Below are positions 9,130 through 16,083 of a DNA stretch of 38,353 bases, piece by piece. Numbering within the stretch: the first letter of the stretch is position 1; the number at the start of each line of letters is the position of its first letter. The DNA is taken from positions 1 to 38,353 of the forward strand of contig JBHORD010000021.1 in NCBI GenBank assembly GCA_042408355.1. The letters run 5' to 3'. The notes under the pieces were generated by a model. The model did no database searches. It was not told the origin of the DNA and saw nothing but the letters and a program-made list of their open reading frames with translations. The DNA comes from Fen-1038 sp042408355 (GTDB lineage Bacteria > Chloroflexota > Anaerolineae > Anaerolineales > Villigracilaceae). Both the position numbers and the translations under genes were made by a program.

Positions 9130-9905
9130 TTTGTATATTTCGGTTTTCTCTTTTCCAAAAACGCGGCGACGCCTTCTTTATGCTCCGCGCGCCGGCCGGC
9201 AATTTCCTGCAAATCGGCTTCGGCTTCCAGCGCATTTTCAAGGTTGGACAATGCCGCTTTATTGAACGCCTGCTTTGCCAATCCAAACGCGCCGATGGCG
9301 CCCGCCGCCAGCCGTTCCGCGTAAGCCATTGTTTCCTGCGTGAAACTTGCCGGCGGAAAAACGCGATTGACCAATCCCCATTCTAATGCCTGTTGCGCGG
9401 GAATCGGCGCGTTGCTGAAATAAAATTCCTCGGCGCGCCCCAGGCCGATCAAAACCGGCAAAAATAATGAGACCGCCGAATCGGGCGCAAGCGCAATGCC
9501 GCCAAAGCCAACGACCAGTTTGGTTTCATCCGAAGCGAAACGCAAATCGCAAGCCAGCGCAATCCCCAGCGCCGCGCCCGCGCAGGTTCCATTGACCGCG
9601 GCGATGACGGGTTTTTCGATTCGCCGGATTTGCAAAATCAACGGGTTATACGTTTGACGCAGATGTTCGCCATAAGAAATATCCTGCCCGCCTGCGTTCA
9701 ACATTTCGGTGATGTCGTGACCCGCGCTAAACGAACTGCCCGCGCCGGTCAGCACGATCACGCGCGTTTGCGAATCGTTCGAGGCGCGGGCGAATGCCTC
9801 CCGCAATTCGCCGATCAAGCCGGTGTCGAACGCGTTGGCGCGTTCGGGGCGGTTCAGCGTCAGGGTCAGCACGCCGTGATCGGTCCGGGAAAGAAGCGCT
9901 GGCAT
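9117..9905 (-). CDS. Enoyl-CoA hydratase/isomerase (crotonase) family protein
   Basis: The 262-residue protein has the complete crotonase fold. The oxyanion-hole segments are SAGHDI (about residues 60-65) and CAGAALG (108-114). Asp142 in LAPDSAV occupies the position of the catalytic acid in PaaG-type isomerases, and the residue used as first glutamate by true enoyl-CoA hydratases is not obvious. This favours an isomerase such as 1,2-epoxyphenylacetyl-CoA or a 2,3-enoyl-CoA isomerase over a hydratase, but the substrate cannot be named. The start ATG has no clear ribosome site; a hairpin with a U-rich tail lies immediately upstream. Confidence 0.85.
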   Translation of the reverse strand: MPALLSRTDHGVLTLTLNRPERANAFDTGLIGELREAFARASNDSQTRVIVLTGAGSSFSAGHDITEMLNAGGQDISYGEHLRQTYNPLILQIRRIEKPVIAAVNGTCAGAALGIALACDLRFASDETKLVVGFGGIALAPDSAVSLFLPVLIGLGRAEEFYFSNAPIPAQQALEWGLVNRVFPPASFTQETMAYAERLAAGAIGAFGLAKQAFNKAALSNLENALEAEADLQEIAGRRAEHKEGVAAFLEKRKPKYTNDIR

Positions 9906-9917
9906 AAGATAAAGAAA

Positions 9918-9946
9918 GGGATAGGGAAGTTTCGAATCCCTATCCC
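9918..9946 (-). terminator. Hairpin with U-rich tail before the crotonase gene
   Basis: Arms 9918-9927 (GGGATAGGGA) and 9937-9946 (TCCCTATCCC) pair perfectly. On the minus strand the stem is followed by TTTCTTTATCTT and then the crotonase ATG. It may terminate or attenuate read-through from the pyrimidine operon. Confidence 0.5.
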
Positions 9947-9967
9947 GCGTCCCCTTTCATTTTTATT

Positions 9968-10336
9968 TTAGAAATCGTGATCGTCGGGCTCGGCATCGTC
10001 TTCATCATCCGAACCAAATTCGTATTCGACATGTTCCTTATCGAGATACACCCATAAAAGCAAAACATGTCCTTCGGGCGTTTCGACATTGCGGGCCGCC
10101 AGGATCGGCGCAGTTTCTTCGATTCCCATGGCGTTACGATAATGCAAGTGAATCGGTTGTTTGTTGCTCCAGGCGCGATGGCATCGTTCGACCAATGCGT
10201 TTCCGTTGAACGTGCGCAGGCGCGTCAACGCGGGAATCAACACATTCGGGCTTTCGTTCAAGCCCATCGCCCAGGCATCGTTGACTTGTTCGAACACCGG
10301 CGGGGGACCTTCGATAATGGTAATTTTCTCGTCCAT
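9968..10336 (-). CDS. Conserved-looking hypothetical protein with acidic tail
   Basis: I do not recognise this 122-residue protein. It is soluble, begins MDEKITIIEGPPPVFE, has a central mixed alpha/beta region with RTFNGNALVERCHRAW and an EGHVLLLWVYL strand, and ends in a run of Asp and Glu (DDEDDAEPDD) followed by HDF. The codon pattern matches its neighbours, and it sits 26 bases after pyrD, in line with the operon. There is no clear ribosome site. No function is proposed. Confidence 0.7.
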   Translation of the reverse strand: MDEKITIIEGPPPVFEQVNDAWAMGLNESPNVLIPALTRLRTFNGNALVERCHRAWSNKQPIHLHYRNAMGIEETAPILAARNVETPEGHVLLLWVYLDKEHVEYEFGSDDEDDAEPDDHDF

Positions 10337-10362
10337 GGTTCAAGAATATACCATAAAAGCGG

Positions 10363-11442
10363 TTACAAAAACCTTGCGATTCTTTTGACCAGGCCGGGGC
10401 CTTGATAAGCCAGACTCGAATAAATCTGAATGAGCGCCGCGCCCATGTCGAGCCGGCGTTTGGCGTCTTCGGGACTCATGATGCCGCCGACGCTGACGAT
10501 TGGGATTTCCCCATTGACGCGCTTGACGATCTTTTGCAATATCGCCTCACTCCGGACTTTGAGCGGAGCGCCGCTTAATCCGCCGCTCTCACGCTGATAA
10601 CTCGATCTCAATCCTTCGCGCGCCAGCGTCGTGTTTGTGGCGATGATGCCGTCCATGCGCGTGCGCAGGATGACATCCACCGCGTCGTCGAGTTCTTCGT
10701 CCGTCAAGTCAGGCGCGAGTTTGACAAGCATCGGCACGCGGCGCTGGAGTTGATTCTGTTCGATCAACCGTTGCTGATGCAAATTCTTCAATAAATTTTC
10801 GAGCGCCTCCCGCCCCTGTAACCGGCGCAAGCCTTCCGTGTTCGGCGAACTGACGTTGATGGTCAGATAGTCTGCCAGCGGCGCAAAATTTTGCAACAAA
10901 GCAAGATAATCAAAAACGGCCTGTTCGTTGGGGGTTGATTTGTTTTTACCGAGATTCACGCCGAGAATCACAGAGAACTTATGCCGTTTTATGTTCGGCT
11001 TCTTGCGCGAGATGCCGACGTATCGTTCGAACCAGTTGGTTGACAATCCGGCATTCAGCCTGGCCTGAACGAACTCCGAGCCGCGGCTTGGGAATCCCAT
11101 GCGGTTGATGATGGCTTCGTCTTCGATCAAACGAAACAGCCGCGGCTTTGGATTCCCGTCCTGCGCCAGCGGCGTGACCGTGCCGATCTCGATGTGGCCG
11201 AATCCCAGCGCGGCCAGGCCGCGAACGGCGAGGCCGTCTTTATCGTATCCCGCCGCAAGGCCAATGGGATTCTTGAAATCCAATCCGAAGGCGTGAACCG
11301 GTTTGAACGGCGCGGCGAACATCGCTTGCATGATCCAACGCGAGGGCGGGAACCAACCGGCAAAGCGCAAAGCATTCAATGTGAGTTGATGCGCGGTTTC
11401 GGGTTCGAGCCTGAACAGCCAGGGGCGGATGGATCTGTACAT
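10363..11442 (-). CDS. pyrD: Dihydroorotate dehydrogenase (quinone), class 2
   Basis: PyrD oxidises dihydroorotate to orotate and passes electrons to membrane quinone. The 359-residue length, the N-terminal helical extension (MYRSIRPWLF onward) and a serine as catalytic base mark class 2. The serine is in NVSSPNTEGLR (about Ser199). The FMN and substrate region NPIGLAAGYDKDG (about 58-70) and the late VGGIMSPEDA phosphate-binding motif are intact. A basic insertion (RKKPNIKRHK, about residues 146-155) is somewhat unusual. It follows a DinB-like gene by 13 bases and is the last recognisable gene of the pyrimidine operon. It implies a respiratory quinone pool. Confidence 0.95.
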   Translation of the reverse strand: MYRSIRPWLFRLEPETAHQLTLNALRFAGWFPPSRWIMQAMFAAPFKPVHAFGLDFKNPIGLAAGYDKDGLAVRGLAALGFGHIEIGTVTPLAQDGNPKPRLFRLIEDEAIINRMGFPSRGSEFVQARLNAGLSTNWFERYVGISRKKPNIKRHKFSVILGVNLGKNKSTPNEQAVFDYLALLQNFAPLADYLTINVSSPNTEGLRRLQGREALENLLKNLHQQRLIEQNQLQRRVPMLVKLAPDLTDEELDDAVDVILRTRMDGIIATNTTLAREGLRSSYQRESGGLSGAPLKVRSEAILQKIVKRVNGEIPIVSVGGIMSPEDAKRRLDMGAALIQIYSSLAYQGPGLVKRIARFL

Positions 11443-11455
11443 TGATCGTTTCGTT

Positions 11456-11968
11456 CTAGAATTTTTTCTGCCCGCTCAAGTTCAGGAAGTATTGAATCAC
11501 TTCCTCTTCGGGATGCGGGACATTCATCAGCGCGTACATCGCCGCCAGTTCGCCGCGATGATGCGTTTCATGGTTGGCGACGTGCATCAGCATTTGATAC
11601 AACGGCACGCTAAAAGTTTCGCCGCTGAAATTGCTGTAAGTGATTTTAGCCTGTAAGCTCTCTTCGCTTTGCGCTTCGATGAAACTGCGCATCGAAGCCT
11701 CGATCTCGGCCCATTTTTCCCTGACAGATTCCAGCGTCGGAAAATCGTTCTTGTTCAAATGGCTCTTCGGCGAAGTCCCGTTCCAACGCTGCAGCCAGAC
11801 CCACTCGCTGCTCATCATGTGCACGAACATGGCGTGGACATCGCCCCAGCTATGTCCCTGCATTTGATGAAGTTGTTCCTCGGTCAAGCCTTCAGCCACG
11901 GCGAAGTACCGTTTATCTGCCCAATAGTTGTAATCATAAACCTGCTTGATGTAATCCTTGATATTCAT
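11456..11968 (-). CDS. DinB/YfiT-family putative metalloenzyme
   Basis: The 170-residue protein has the four-helix DinB fold. The three metal-binding histidines are visible as His50 in MFVHMM and a histidine pair in HVANHETHHRGEL (His133 and His137). Relatives include thiol S-transferases that use bacillithiol, mycothiol or glutathione, as well as many uncharacterised members. The start follows AAAGGCGG. It is inserted between pyrE and pyrD with short gaps, so it is co-transcribed with pyrimidine genes; the reason is unknown. Substrate and thiol cofactor cannot be inferred. Confidence 0.85.
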   Translation of the reverse strand: MNIKDYIKQVYDYNYWADKRYFAVAEGLTEEQLHQMQGHSWGDVHAMFVHMMSSEWVWLQRWNGTSPKSHLNKNDFPTLESVREKWAEIEASMRSFIEAQSEESLQAKITYSNFSGETFSVPLYQMLMHVANHETHHRGELAAMYALMNVPHPEEEVIQYFLNLSGQKKF

Positions 11969-11993
11969 AAGCCGCCTTTCTACTTGAACATTT

Positions 11994-12641
11994 CTAAAGT
12001 CCTGAACGCGATTGCGACAGGAATTTTCTCGTGGCTTCTATTTTATCTTTTTCCGCCTTGCCGGTATGTTCCCAATAGTCTAACAATTGCGTGACGGTCA
12101 GGACCGCGTGCATGGAATAACCTGCCTGCGCCAGCGACTCCTTCGCGCCGGACTGACGATCCACCAGCACGACGACATCCTTCACAATCAGACCTGCGCC
12201 GGTCAGTTTTTCGATGGCTTCGAATTTGCTCCCGCCGGTGGTGGCGAGATCGTCAATCACGACCACCGTCTCGCCTGCATGATATTCGCCTTCGATCTCG
12301 GCTTTCGTGCCATACGTCTTCGCTTCCTTGCGCGGGTAGATCATCGGATAATTTCCCGCCAGCGAGATCGCGGTTGCAATGGGAATGGCCGCATAAGGCA
12401 GTCCGGCGATGCGATCAAACTTCAAATTCTTGAGCAAAGGCAAATACGCCGCGCCGATTTGTTCCAGCAATTTTGGATAGGAAATAATCTGCCGCAAATC
12501 AATGTAGATTGGGGATTGGAGTCCAGACTTCAAAGCGTAGTTGCCAAATTTGATACAGCCTGCGGATAAAAGGCCATCAGCGATGCTCGATAATTCGATG
12601 CTCGATAATTCGGGATTCGATAATTGTTGTTTCTTATTCAT
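11994..12641 (-). CDS. pyrE: Orotate phosphoribosyltransferase
   Basis: PyrE joins orotate and PRPP to make OMP. The PRPP-binding motif VVVIDDLATTGGS lies at residues 126-138, and the flexible-loop region YPRKEAKTYG (about 102-111) carries the catalytic lysines. The 215-residue length is normal, except that about the first 20 residues are an unusual SNPELSSIELSSI stretch encoded by a tandem 15-bp repeat. The upstream ATG was kept because GGAG lies nine bases before it. It follows pyrF by 22 bases, so the genes are separate, unlike the fused forms in some organisms. Confidence 0.95.
   Translation of the reverse strand: MNKKQQLSNPELSSIELSSIADGLLSAGCIKFGNYALKSGLQSPIYIDLRQIISYPKLLEQIGAAYLPLLKNLKFDRIAGLPYAAIPIATAISLAGNYPMIYPRKEAKTYGTKAEIEGEYHAGETVVVIDDLATTGGSKFEAIEKLTGAGLIVKDVVVLVDRQSGAKESLAQAGYSMHAVLTVTQLLDYWEHTGKAEKDKIEATRKFLSQSRSGL
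12582..12626. repeat. 15-bp tandem repeat inside the pyrE 5' end
   Basis: Two identical 15-bp units (12582-12596 and 12597-12611, GATGCTCGATAATTC on the plus strand) are followed by a degenerate third unit (12612-12626). The unit length keeps the pyrE frame and encodes the ELSSI repeats near its N-terminus. Confidence 0.85.
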
Positions 12642-12663
12642 TTGGAGAGTCTCCTTTGCCTGA

Positions 12664-13485
12664 TCATTTTCCGAGCATCGAAGATCGGGTCTTGAGTATC
12701 AAATCACGGACATCCGCCGCGGATTTGCGCGGGTCAGCGCTTCGAGAGATGCCGCGCGAGACGTTGATCAGCATTCCGCGTCCATCCTGACGCAAGCCGG
12801 CTCTCATTGCCGATTCCAAATCCCCGCCTTGAGTTCCAACGCCGGGGACGAGGAACCACAAATCCGGCGCGGCGGCGCGGACGCGTTTCATGGCGTCAAT
12901 GTGAGTTGCGCCAACCACCAGACCGATGTTGTTCTTTGCGTTCCATGTTTGCGCTAGTTTGGCAACATGCTCATAAAGCAGATCGCCGTTCGAAAGCGCA
13001 ATATCCTGCAGGTCGCCCGAACCGGGGTTGGACGTTTTGCAAAGCAGGAAGACTCCTTTTTCTGATTCGCCGAGGAACGGATCAATGGAATCTTTGCCGA
13101 GATATGGACTCAGCGTGATGCAATCTGCGCCGAGAAAATCGAACGCGGATTTTGCATACGCTTCGGCGGTGGATGCAATATCGCCGCGCTTGGCATCGAG
13201 GATGACCGGAATCTTCGAGCCGAGTCGATTCGATTCATCGCGGATCGCATCAATCACCTGTTTGAGCGCCGCCCAGCCCTCCGCGCCGAAGACTTCGAAG
13301 AACGCGGCGTTGGGTTTGAAAGCCGCGGCGCAGGGCGCGGTCTGTTTAACGAGATTCAGGCAAAAGTCGAGGGCGGACGCGGCGGATGGCTCTTTGAGAT
13401 CGCTCGCGTGCGGGTCGAGTCCAACGCAAAGTAGAGATGATGAATCGTCCACTCGTCGTTCAAGAAAAGAGAAAAAGGATTCCAT
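12664..13485 (-). CDS. pyrF: Orotidine 5'-phosphate decarboxylase
   Basis: PyrF decarboxylates OMP to UMP. The 273-residue protein belongs to the longer OMPDC subfamily (type 2, as in mycobacteria and UMP-synthase fusions). The catalytic network DAKRGD is at residues 97-102 with Lys99 as the proton donor, and the phosphate-binding end has VPGVGTQGGD and a late RGISRS. The ATG follows GGAG by five bases. It lies between pyrB and pyrE in the same direction. Confidence 0.95.
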   Translation of the reverse strand: MESFFSFLERRVDDSSSLLCVGLDPHASDLKEPSAASALDFCLNLVKQTAPCAAAFKPNAAFFEVFGAEGWAALKQVIDAIRDESNRLGSKIPVILDAKRGDIASTAEAYAKSAFDFLGADCITLSPYLGKDSIDPFLGESEKGVFLLCKTSNPGSGDLQDIALSNGDLLYEHVAKLAQTWNAKNNIGLVVGATHIDAMKRVRAAAPDLWFLVPGVGTQGGDLESAMRAGLRQDGRGMLINVSRGISRSADPRKSAADVRDLILKTRSSMLGK

Positions 13486-13496
13486 GATTCTCCATG

Positions 13497-13558
13497 TTGG
13501 AAAGTTGTCAGGTTTGGAAGTTGGAACGTTCCAACCTCAAACTTTTCAACTTGTAAAC
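13497..13558. repeat. Imperfect 62-bp palindrome between pyrB and pyrF
   Basis: The centre is a perfect 16-bp palindrome GTTGGAACGTTCCAAC (13520-13535). The flanks remain imperfectly complementary for about 31 bases on each side. It fills nearly the whole intergenic gap and could form an intercistronic hairpin. There is no U-tract, so it is not a typical terminator. Confidence 0.65.
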
Positions 13559-13559
13559 T

Positions 13560-14540
13560 TTAGGCTTTTCCGAGAACCATCGCCAGCAGCGCCATTCTCA
13601 CGTACAAACCATATTCCATCTGGCGGAAGTAGGCGGCGCGCGGATCGTCATCGAAATCGGTGCTGATCTCGCCGACGCGCGGCAGGGGGTGCATGACGAT
13701 CATTTCCTTTTTCGCGGCTTTCATGATTTCGGGATCGATCACGTACGCGCCCTTGACTTTTTCATAATCGGCGGGGTCCTCGAATCTTTCCTTTTGAACG
13801 CGCGTGACGTACAACACGTCGGTTTCGGGCAGCGCTTTTTCGAGCGACGAGAATTCAGCCTGCGGGACATTTTTCTCCGCGACTTCATCCATCACTTCTT
13901 TGGGCATTCGCAAAATATCGGGCGAGACATAATTTAGCCTGATGCCTTTGAATTGCGAAAGCAGACGCGCCAGCGAATGCACGGTGCGCCCGTATTTCAG
14001 ATCGCCGAGCATGGTGACGTTGAGATTATCGAGCCGCCCGATCTCTTCCATGATGGTGAAGGTATCAAGCAGAGCCTGCGTGGGATGTTCGCCCGTGCCG
14101 TCGCCCGCGTTGATGACGGGTTTGTGCGCGGCTTTCGCCGCAATCGCCGCCGAGCCGGTTTCGGGGTGGCGCAATACGATCACGTCCGCGTAGCATTCGA
14201 GCGTGCGGACGGTATCGGGCAGGCTCTCGCCTTTCGACACGGACGAATATTTCACTTCATTGATCGGGATGACCGAGCCGCCGAGGCGTTCCATCGCCGC
14301 GGTGAACGACGACGAGGTGCGTGTGGACGGTTCATAAAAAAGATTGGCAAGGATTTTTCCTTTGAGCAGGTCGAAGGTGCCGATGCGCTCCACCATGCCG
14401 CGCATTTCGTGCGCCACGCCGAAGATGTATTCCAAATCTTCGCGTTTGAACTGCTTGACGGATATGATGTCCTTGCCGTACCACTCGGCGTTTTTGTTTT
14501 CGCCGAACGGCAGATGCGGGGATAAAGAGGGGGTGGGCAT
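13560..14540 (-). CDS. pyrB: Aspartate carbamoyltransferase catalytic chain
   Basis: PyrB condenses carbamoyl phosphate with aspartate. The carbamoyl-phosphate loop is PSTRTSSSF (residues 71-79), Lys103 in VSKGESL belongs to the 80s loop, GDGTGEHPTQALLD holds the HPTQ motif, and HPLPRVGEI carries the aspartate-site Arg. At 326 residues it is slightly long. From memory the sequence is strikingly like the ATCase domain of animal CAD (for example YEPSTRTSSSF, QALLDTFTI, DPRAAYFRQ). AGGAG precedes the ATG. No pyrI regulatory subunit gene is present. A 234-bp gap with a REP-like element separates it from pyrC. Confidence 0.95.
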   Translation of the reverse strand: MPTPSLSPHLPFGENKNAEWYGKDIISVKQFKREDLEYIFGVAHEMRGMVERIGTFDLLKGKILANLFYEPSTRTSSSFTAAMERLGGSVIPINEVKYSSVSKGESLPDTVRTLECYADVIVLRHPETGSAAIAAKAAHKPVINAGDGTGEHPTQALLDTFTIMEEIGRLDNLNVTMLGDLKYGRTVHSLARLLSQFKGIRLNYVSPDILRMPKEVMDEVAEKNVPQAEFSSLEKALPETDVLYVTRVQKERFEDPADYEKVKGAYVIDPEIMKAAKKEMIVMHPLPRVGEISTDFDDDPRAAYFRQMEYGLYVRMALLAMVLGKA

Positions 14541-14584
14541 AAGTTGGTCTCCTGGTCTGTTGGTTTGATAGTTTTGTAGTTCGG

Positions 14585-14651
14585 TGGTCGAGTAGGCGGC
14601 GTGGTCTCGATACGAACTTCGTTCACTCGACCAGCGCCGCAGTATCGAGAC
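14585..14651. repeat. REP-like element with interleaved inverted repeats
   Basis: TGGTCGAGT (14585-14593) is complementary to ACTCGACCA (14625-14633), and GTCTCGATAC (14604-14613) is complementary to GTATCGAGAC (14642-14651). GCGGCG (14596-14601) also matches CGCCGC (14635-14640), and GAAC/GTTC forms a small inner hairpin. The arms are interleaved (A-B-C-A'-B'-C'), not nested. Similar GGTCTCGATAC/CTCGACC words are known as abundant intergenic repeats in other bacteria. Confidence 0.7.
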
Positions 14652-14774
14652 AAAATCGGGACATGATCCAAACGATTATCTATTCTCGAATATCTAATCT
14701 CTCTTTCGCTTCATTCTTTCTCCGCTCGGATTCGCGCGGCGGCTGAAGCTGGATGCTGTTTCGATGAACATTTT

Positions 14775-15839
14775 CTATTCTCTCACATTCCTTCCAAAAC
14801 CTTTTTCCGCCAAAACCTTTCCATCTTCAAATGCAGTTCTACCGCGCAAGACAACGCGCGTGACACGTCCCTTCACCTTCCAGCCTTCGAACGGAGTCCA
14901 GCCGCAGTGCGTGAATTGATTCTCGGCTTTGATTTCGTATTCGGCATTCTCGTCCACTTCAACAAAGGTCCCGGCTTGTTCGGGGAGATTGAAAATCTTT
15001 CCTGGATTGACGACAGATTTTTGAATGATGTCGTCAACCGTCAAGCGTTTTTCACTGACAGCCGTCAACAGCAATGGCAGTAAAGTTTCCAATCCGGGAA
15101 ATCCAGGCGGAGGGTTGTCGGAGTCCTTTTCTTCCAATGTGTGCGGCGCGTGGTCGGTGGCGAAGCAATCAATGATATCCATGTTTTGCCATAAAGCATT
15201 GACATCTTCTTTTGCGGCAAGTCTGGGTCTCACTTCGCCGCGACCGGGATGCCCATGAGAAATGGCGGGAATGTCGTCTTTGGCAAGAAATAAATGATGC
15301 GGCGCGACTTCACACGTCACTTTGATTCCCTTTTCTTTTGCGGCTTTGATCAGCAGGATTTCTTCCTTCAATGAAACATGCGCGATGTGAACCGGACGAT
15401 CATAGATGGCGGCGAATAAAATTCCCGCGGCCATTGTGCGCGATTCGGAATGCAGGACGATCGGCGCGTGTTTCGGGAATTTTGCAAAGTGCGGCATCCA
15501 CAGCGTCATGTCGTTGAGGCGCAATTCGCCGAAGGTCGAGTCGAGATACATTTTCAAGCCGGCGGCTTTATCGGCCAGGGCTGGAACGATGTCCGCGTTG
15601 TCCGGTCCCGCGCCGAGGAATTGGGCATAATCGCAACGCGCTTTTTCCTTTGCGGCGTTGAGCGCAAGATCAAGAGTGGATGCGTCGAAGATGGGCGGCT
15701 TGGTGTTCGGCATGGCGAGGATCATCGTCACGCCGCCGGCGAGGGCGGCTTGCGTGGCAGTATCCCAGTCTTCTTTGTGGGTTTGTCCGGGTTCGCGCAC
15801 GTGAACGTGAGGGTCAATCAGGCCGGGGAGTTTGAGCAT
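14775..15839 (-). CDS. pyrC: Dihydroorotase, CAD-like
   Basis: PyrC closes carbamoyl aspartate to dihydroorotate. The metal ligands are present: His11 and His13 in DPHVHVREPG, the carboxylated lysine Lys96 in LKMYLD, His130, His154 and Asp229 in FATDHAPHT. At 354 residues it begins almost at the first metal motif, so it lacks the N-terminal beta-sandwich strands of many bacterial class I enzymes (about 420-430 residues). From memory it closely follows the DHOase domain of animal CAD, including VTCEVAPHHLFL, GFPGLETLLPLLLTAVSE and WTPFEGWKVKG. It is the first gene of the operon; AGGATGG stands shortly before the ATG, right after the leader terminator. Confidence 0.94.
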   Translation of the reverse strand: MLKLPGLIDPHVHVREPGQTHKEDWDTATQAALAGGVTMILAMPNTKPPIFDASTLDLALNAAKEKARCDYAQFLGAGPDNADIVPALADKAAGLKMYLDSTFGELRLNDMTLWMPHFAKFPKHAPIVLHSESRTMAAGILFAAIYDRPVHIAHVSLKEEILLIKAAKEKGIKVTCEVAPHHLFLAKDDIPAISHGHPGRGEVRPRLAAKEDVNALWQNMDIIDCFATDHAPHTLEEKDSDNPPPGFPGLETLLPLLLTAVSEKRLTVDDIIQKSVVNPGKIFNLPEQAGTFVEVDENAEYEIKAENQFTHCGWTPFEGWKVKGRVTRVVLRGRTAFEDGKVLAEKGFGRNVRE

Positions 15840-15958
15840 GATTCCATCCTGTCAACAGGTAAAAAAAGAGAGCCGCTGAAAGCGACTCTCTGAAAGGGAA
15901 AGGAAAAAATCAATTTAATGGGGGCAGGCAAAAAGTCTTGTAAGAAGCGGTTTTTCAT
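15818..15958 (-). CDS. Candidate leader peptide of the pyr operon
   Basis: An ATG at 15958-15956 opens a 46-codon frame beginning MKNRFLQDFLPAPIK. It passes through the U-rich tract and the whole leader terminator, and stops at TGA (15820-15818), 20 bases inside pyrC in another frame. The layout resembles the 44-codon pyrL leader of the E. coli pyrBI operon, where a ribosome close behind RNA polymerase stops the terminator from folding when UTP is low. The ATG is only about three bases from the predicted transcription start and has no ribosome site, so it would need leaderless initiation. Translation is unproven. Confidence 0.5.
   Translation of the reverse strand: MKNRFLQDFLPAPIKLIFSFPFQRVAFSGSLFLPVDRMESCSNSPA
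15861..15891 (-). terminator. Intrinsic terminator in the pyr leader (attenuator)
   Basis: On the minus strand AGAGAGTCGCT (15891-15881) pairs with AGCGGCTCTCT (15877-15867): eleven pairs with one G-U, a three-base loop, then a run of T (15867-15861). It sits between the promoter and the pyrC start codon, so it must be read through for operon expression. A pyrimidine-rich tract (15912-15892) immediately precedes it. Confidence 0.85.
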
Positions 15959-15967
15959 TTCGGGCTG

Positions 15968-15995
15968 ATTCTATGCGGACGAGGGATTCTGTCAA
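15968..15995 (-). promoter_or_regulatory. Sigma70-type promoter of the pyr operon
   Basis: TTGACA (15990-15995) is a perfect -35 hexamer and is followed after 16 bases by TAGAAT (15968-15973). Transcription would start near 15961, giving a leader of about 120 bases before pyrC. Confidence 0.75.
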
Positions 15996-16047
15996 GAGGC
16001 GGGAAATTAAGGATAATCGTCACTAGGAGTCCAAAAAGTGCGAATGT

Positions 16048-16053
16048 TATAAT
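16048..16053 (+). promoter_or_regulatory. Predicted -10 element of icd
   Basis: A perfect TATAAT lies 30 bases before the icd ATG. No good -35 hexamer is visible at the proper distance, so the promoter may need an activator or have a relaxed -35. Confidence 0.45.
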
Positions 16054-16083
16054 CCCGCCGACAATTTTCGCAAGGAGTGAAAG

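Noticed and set aside
12582..12626. Tandem units as a CRISPR array
   Set aside because: The units are contiguous without spacers and lie in the pyrE coding sequence.
15861..15900. CAGAGAG in the pyr leader as a PyrR-binding loop
   Set aside because: The word resembles part of the PyrR loop, but it is simply the 5' arm of the terminator. No antiterminator/anti-antiterminator pair and no pyrR gene are seen.
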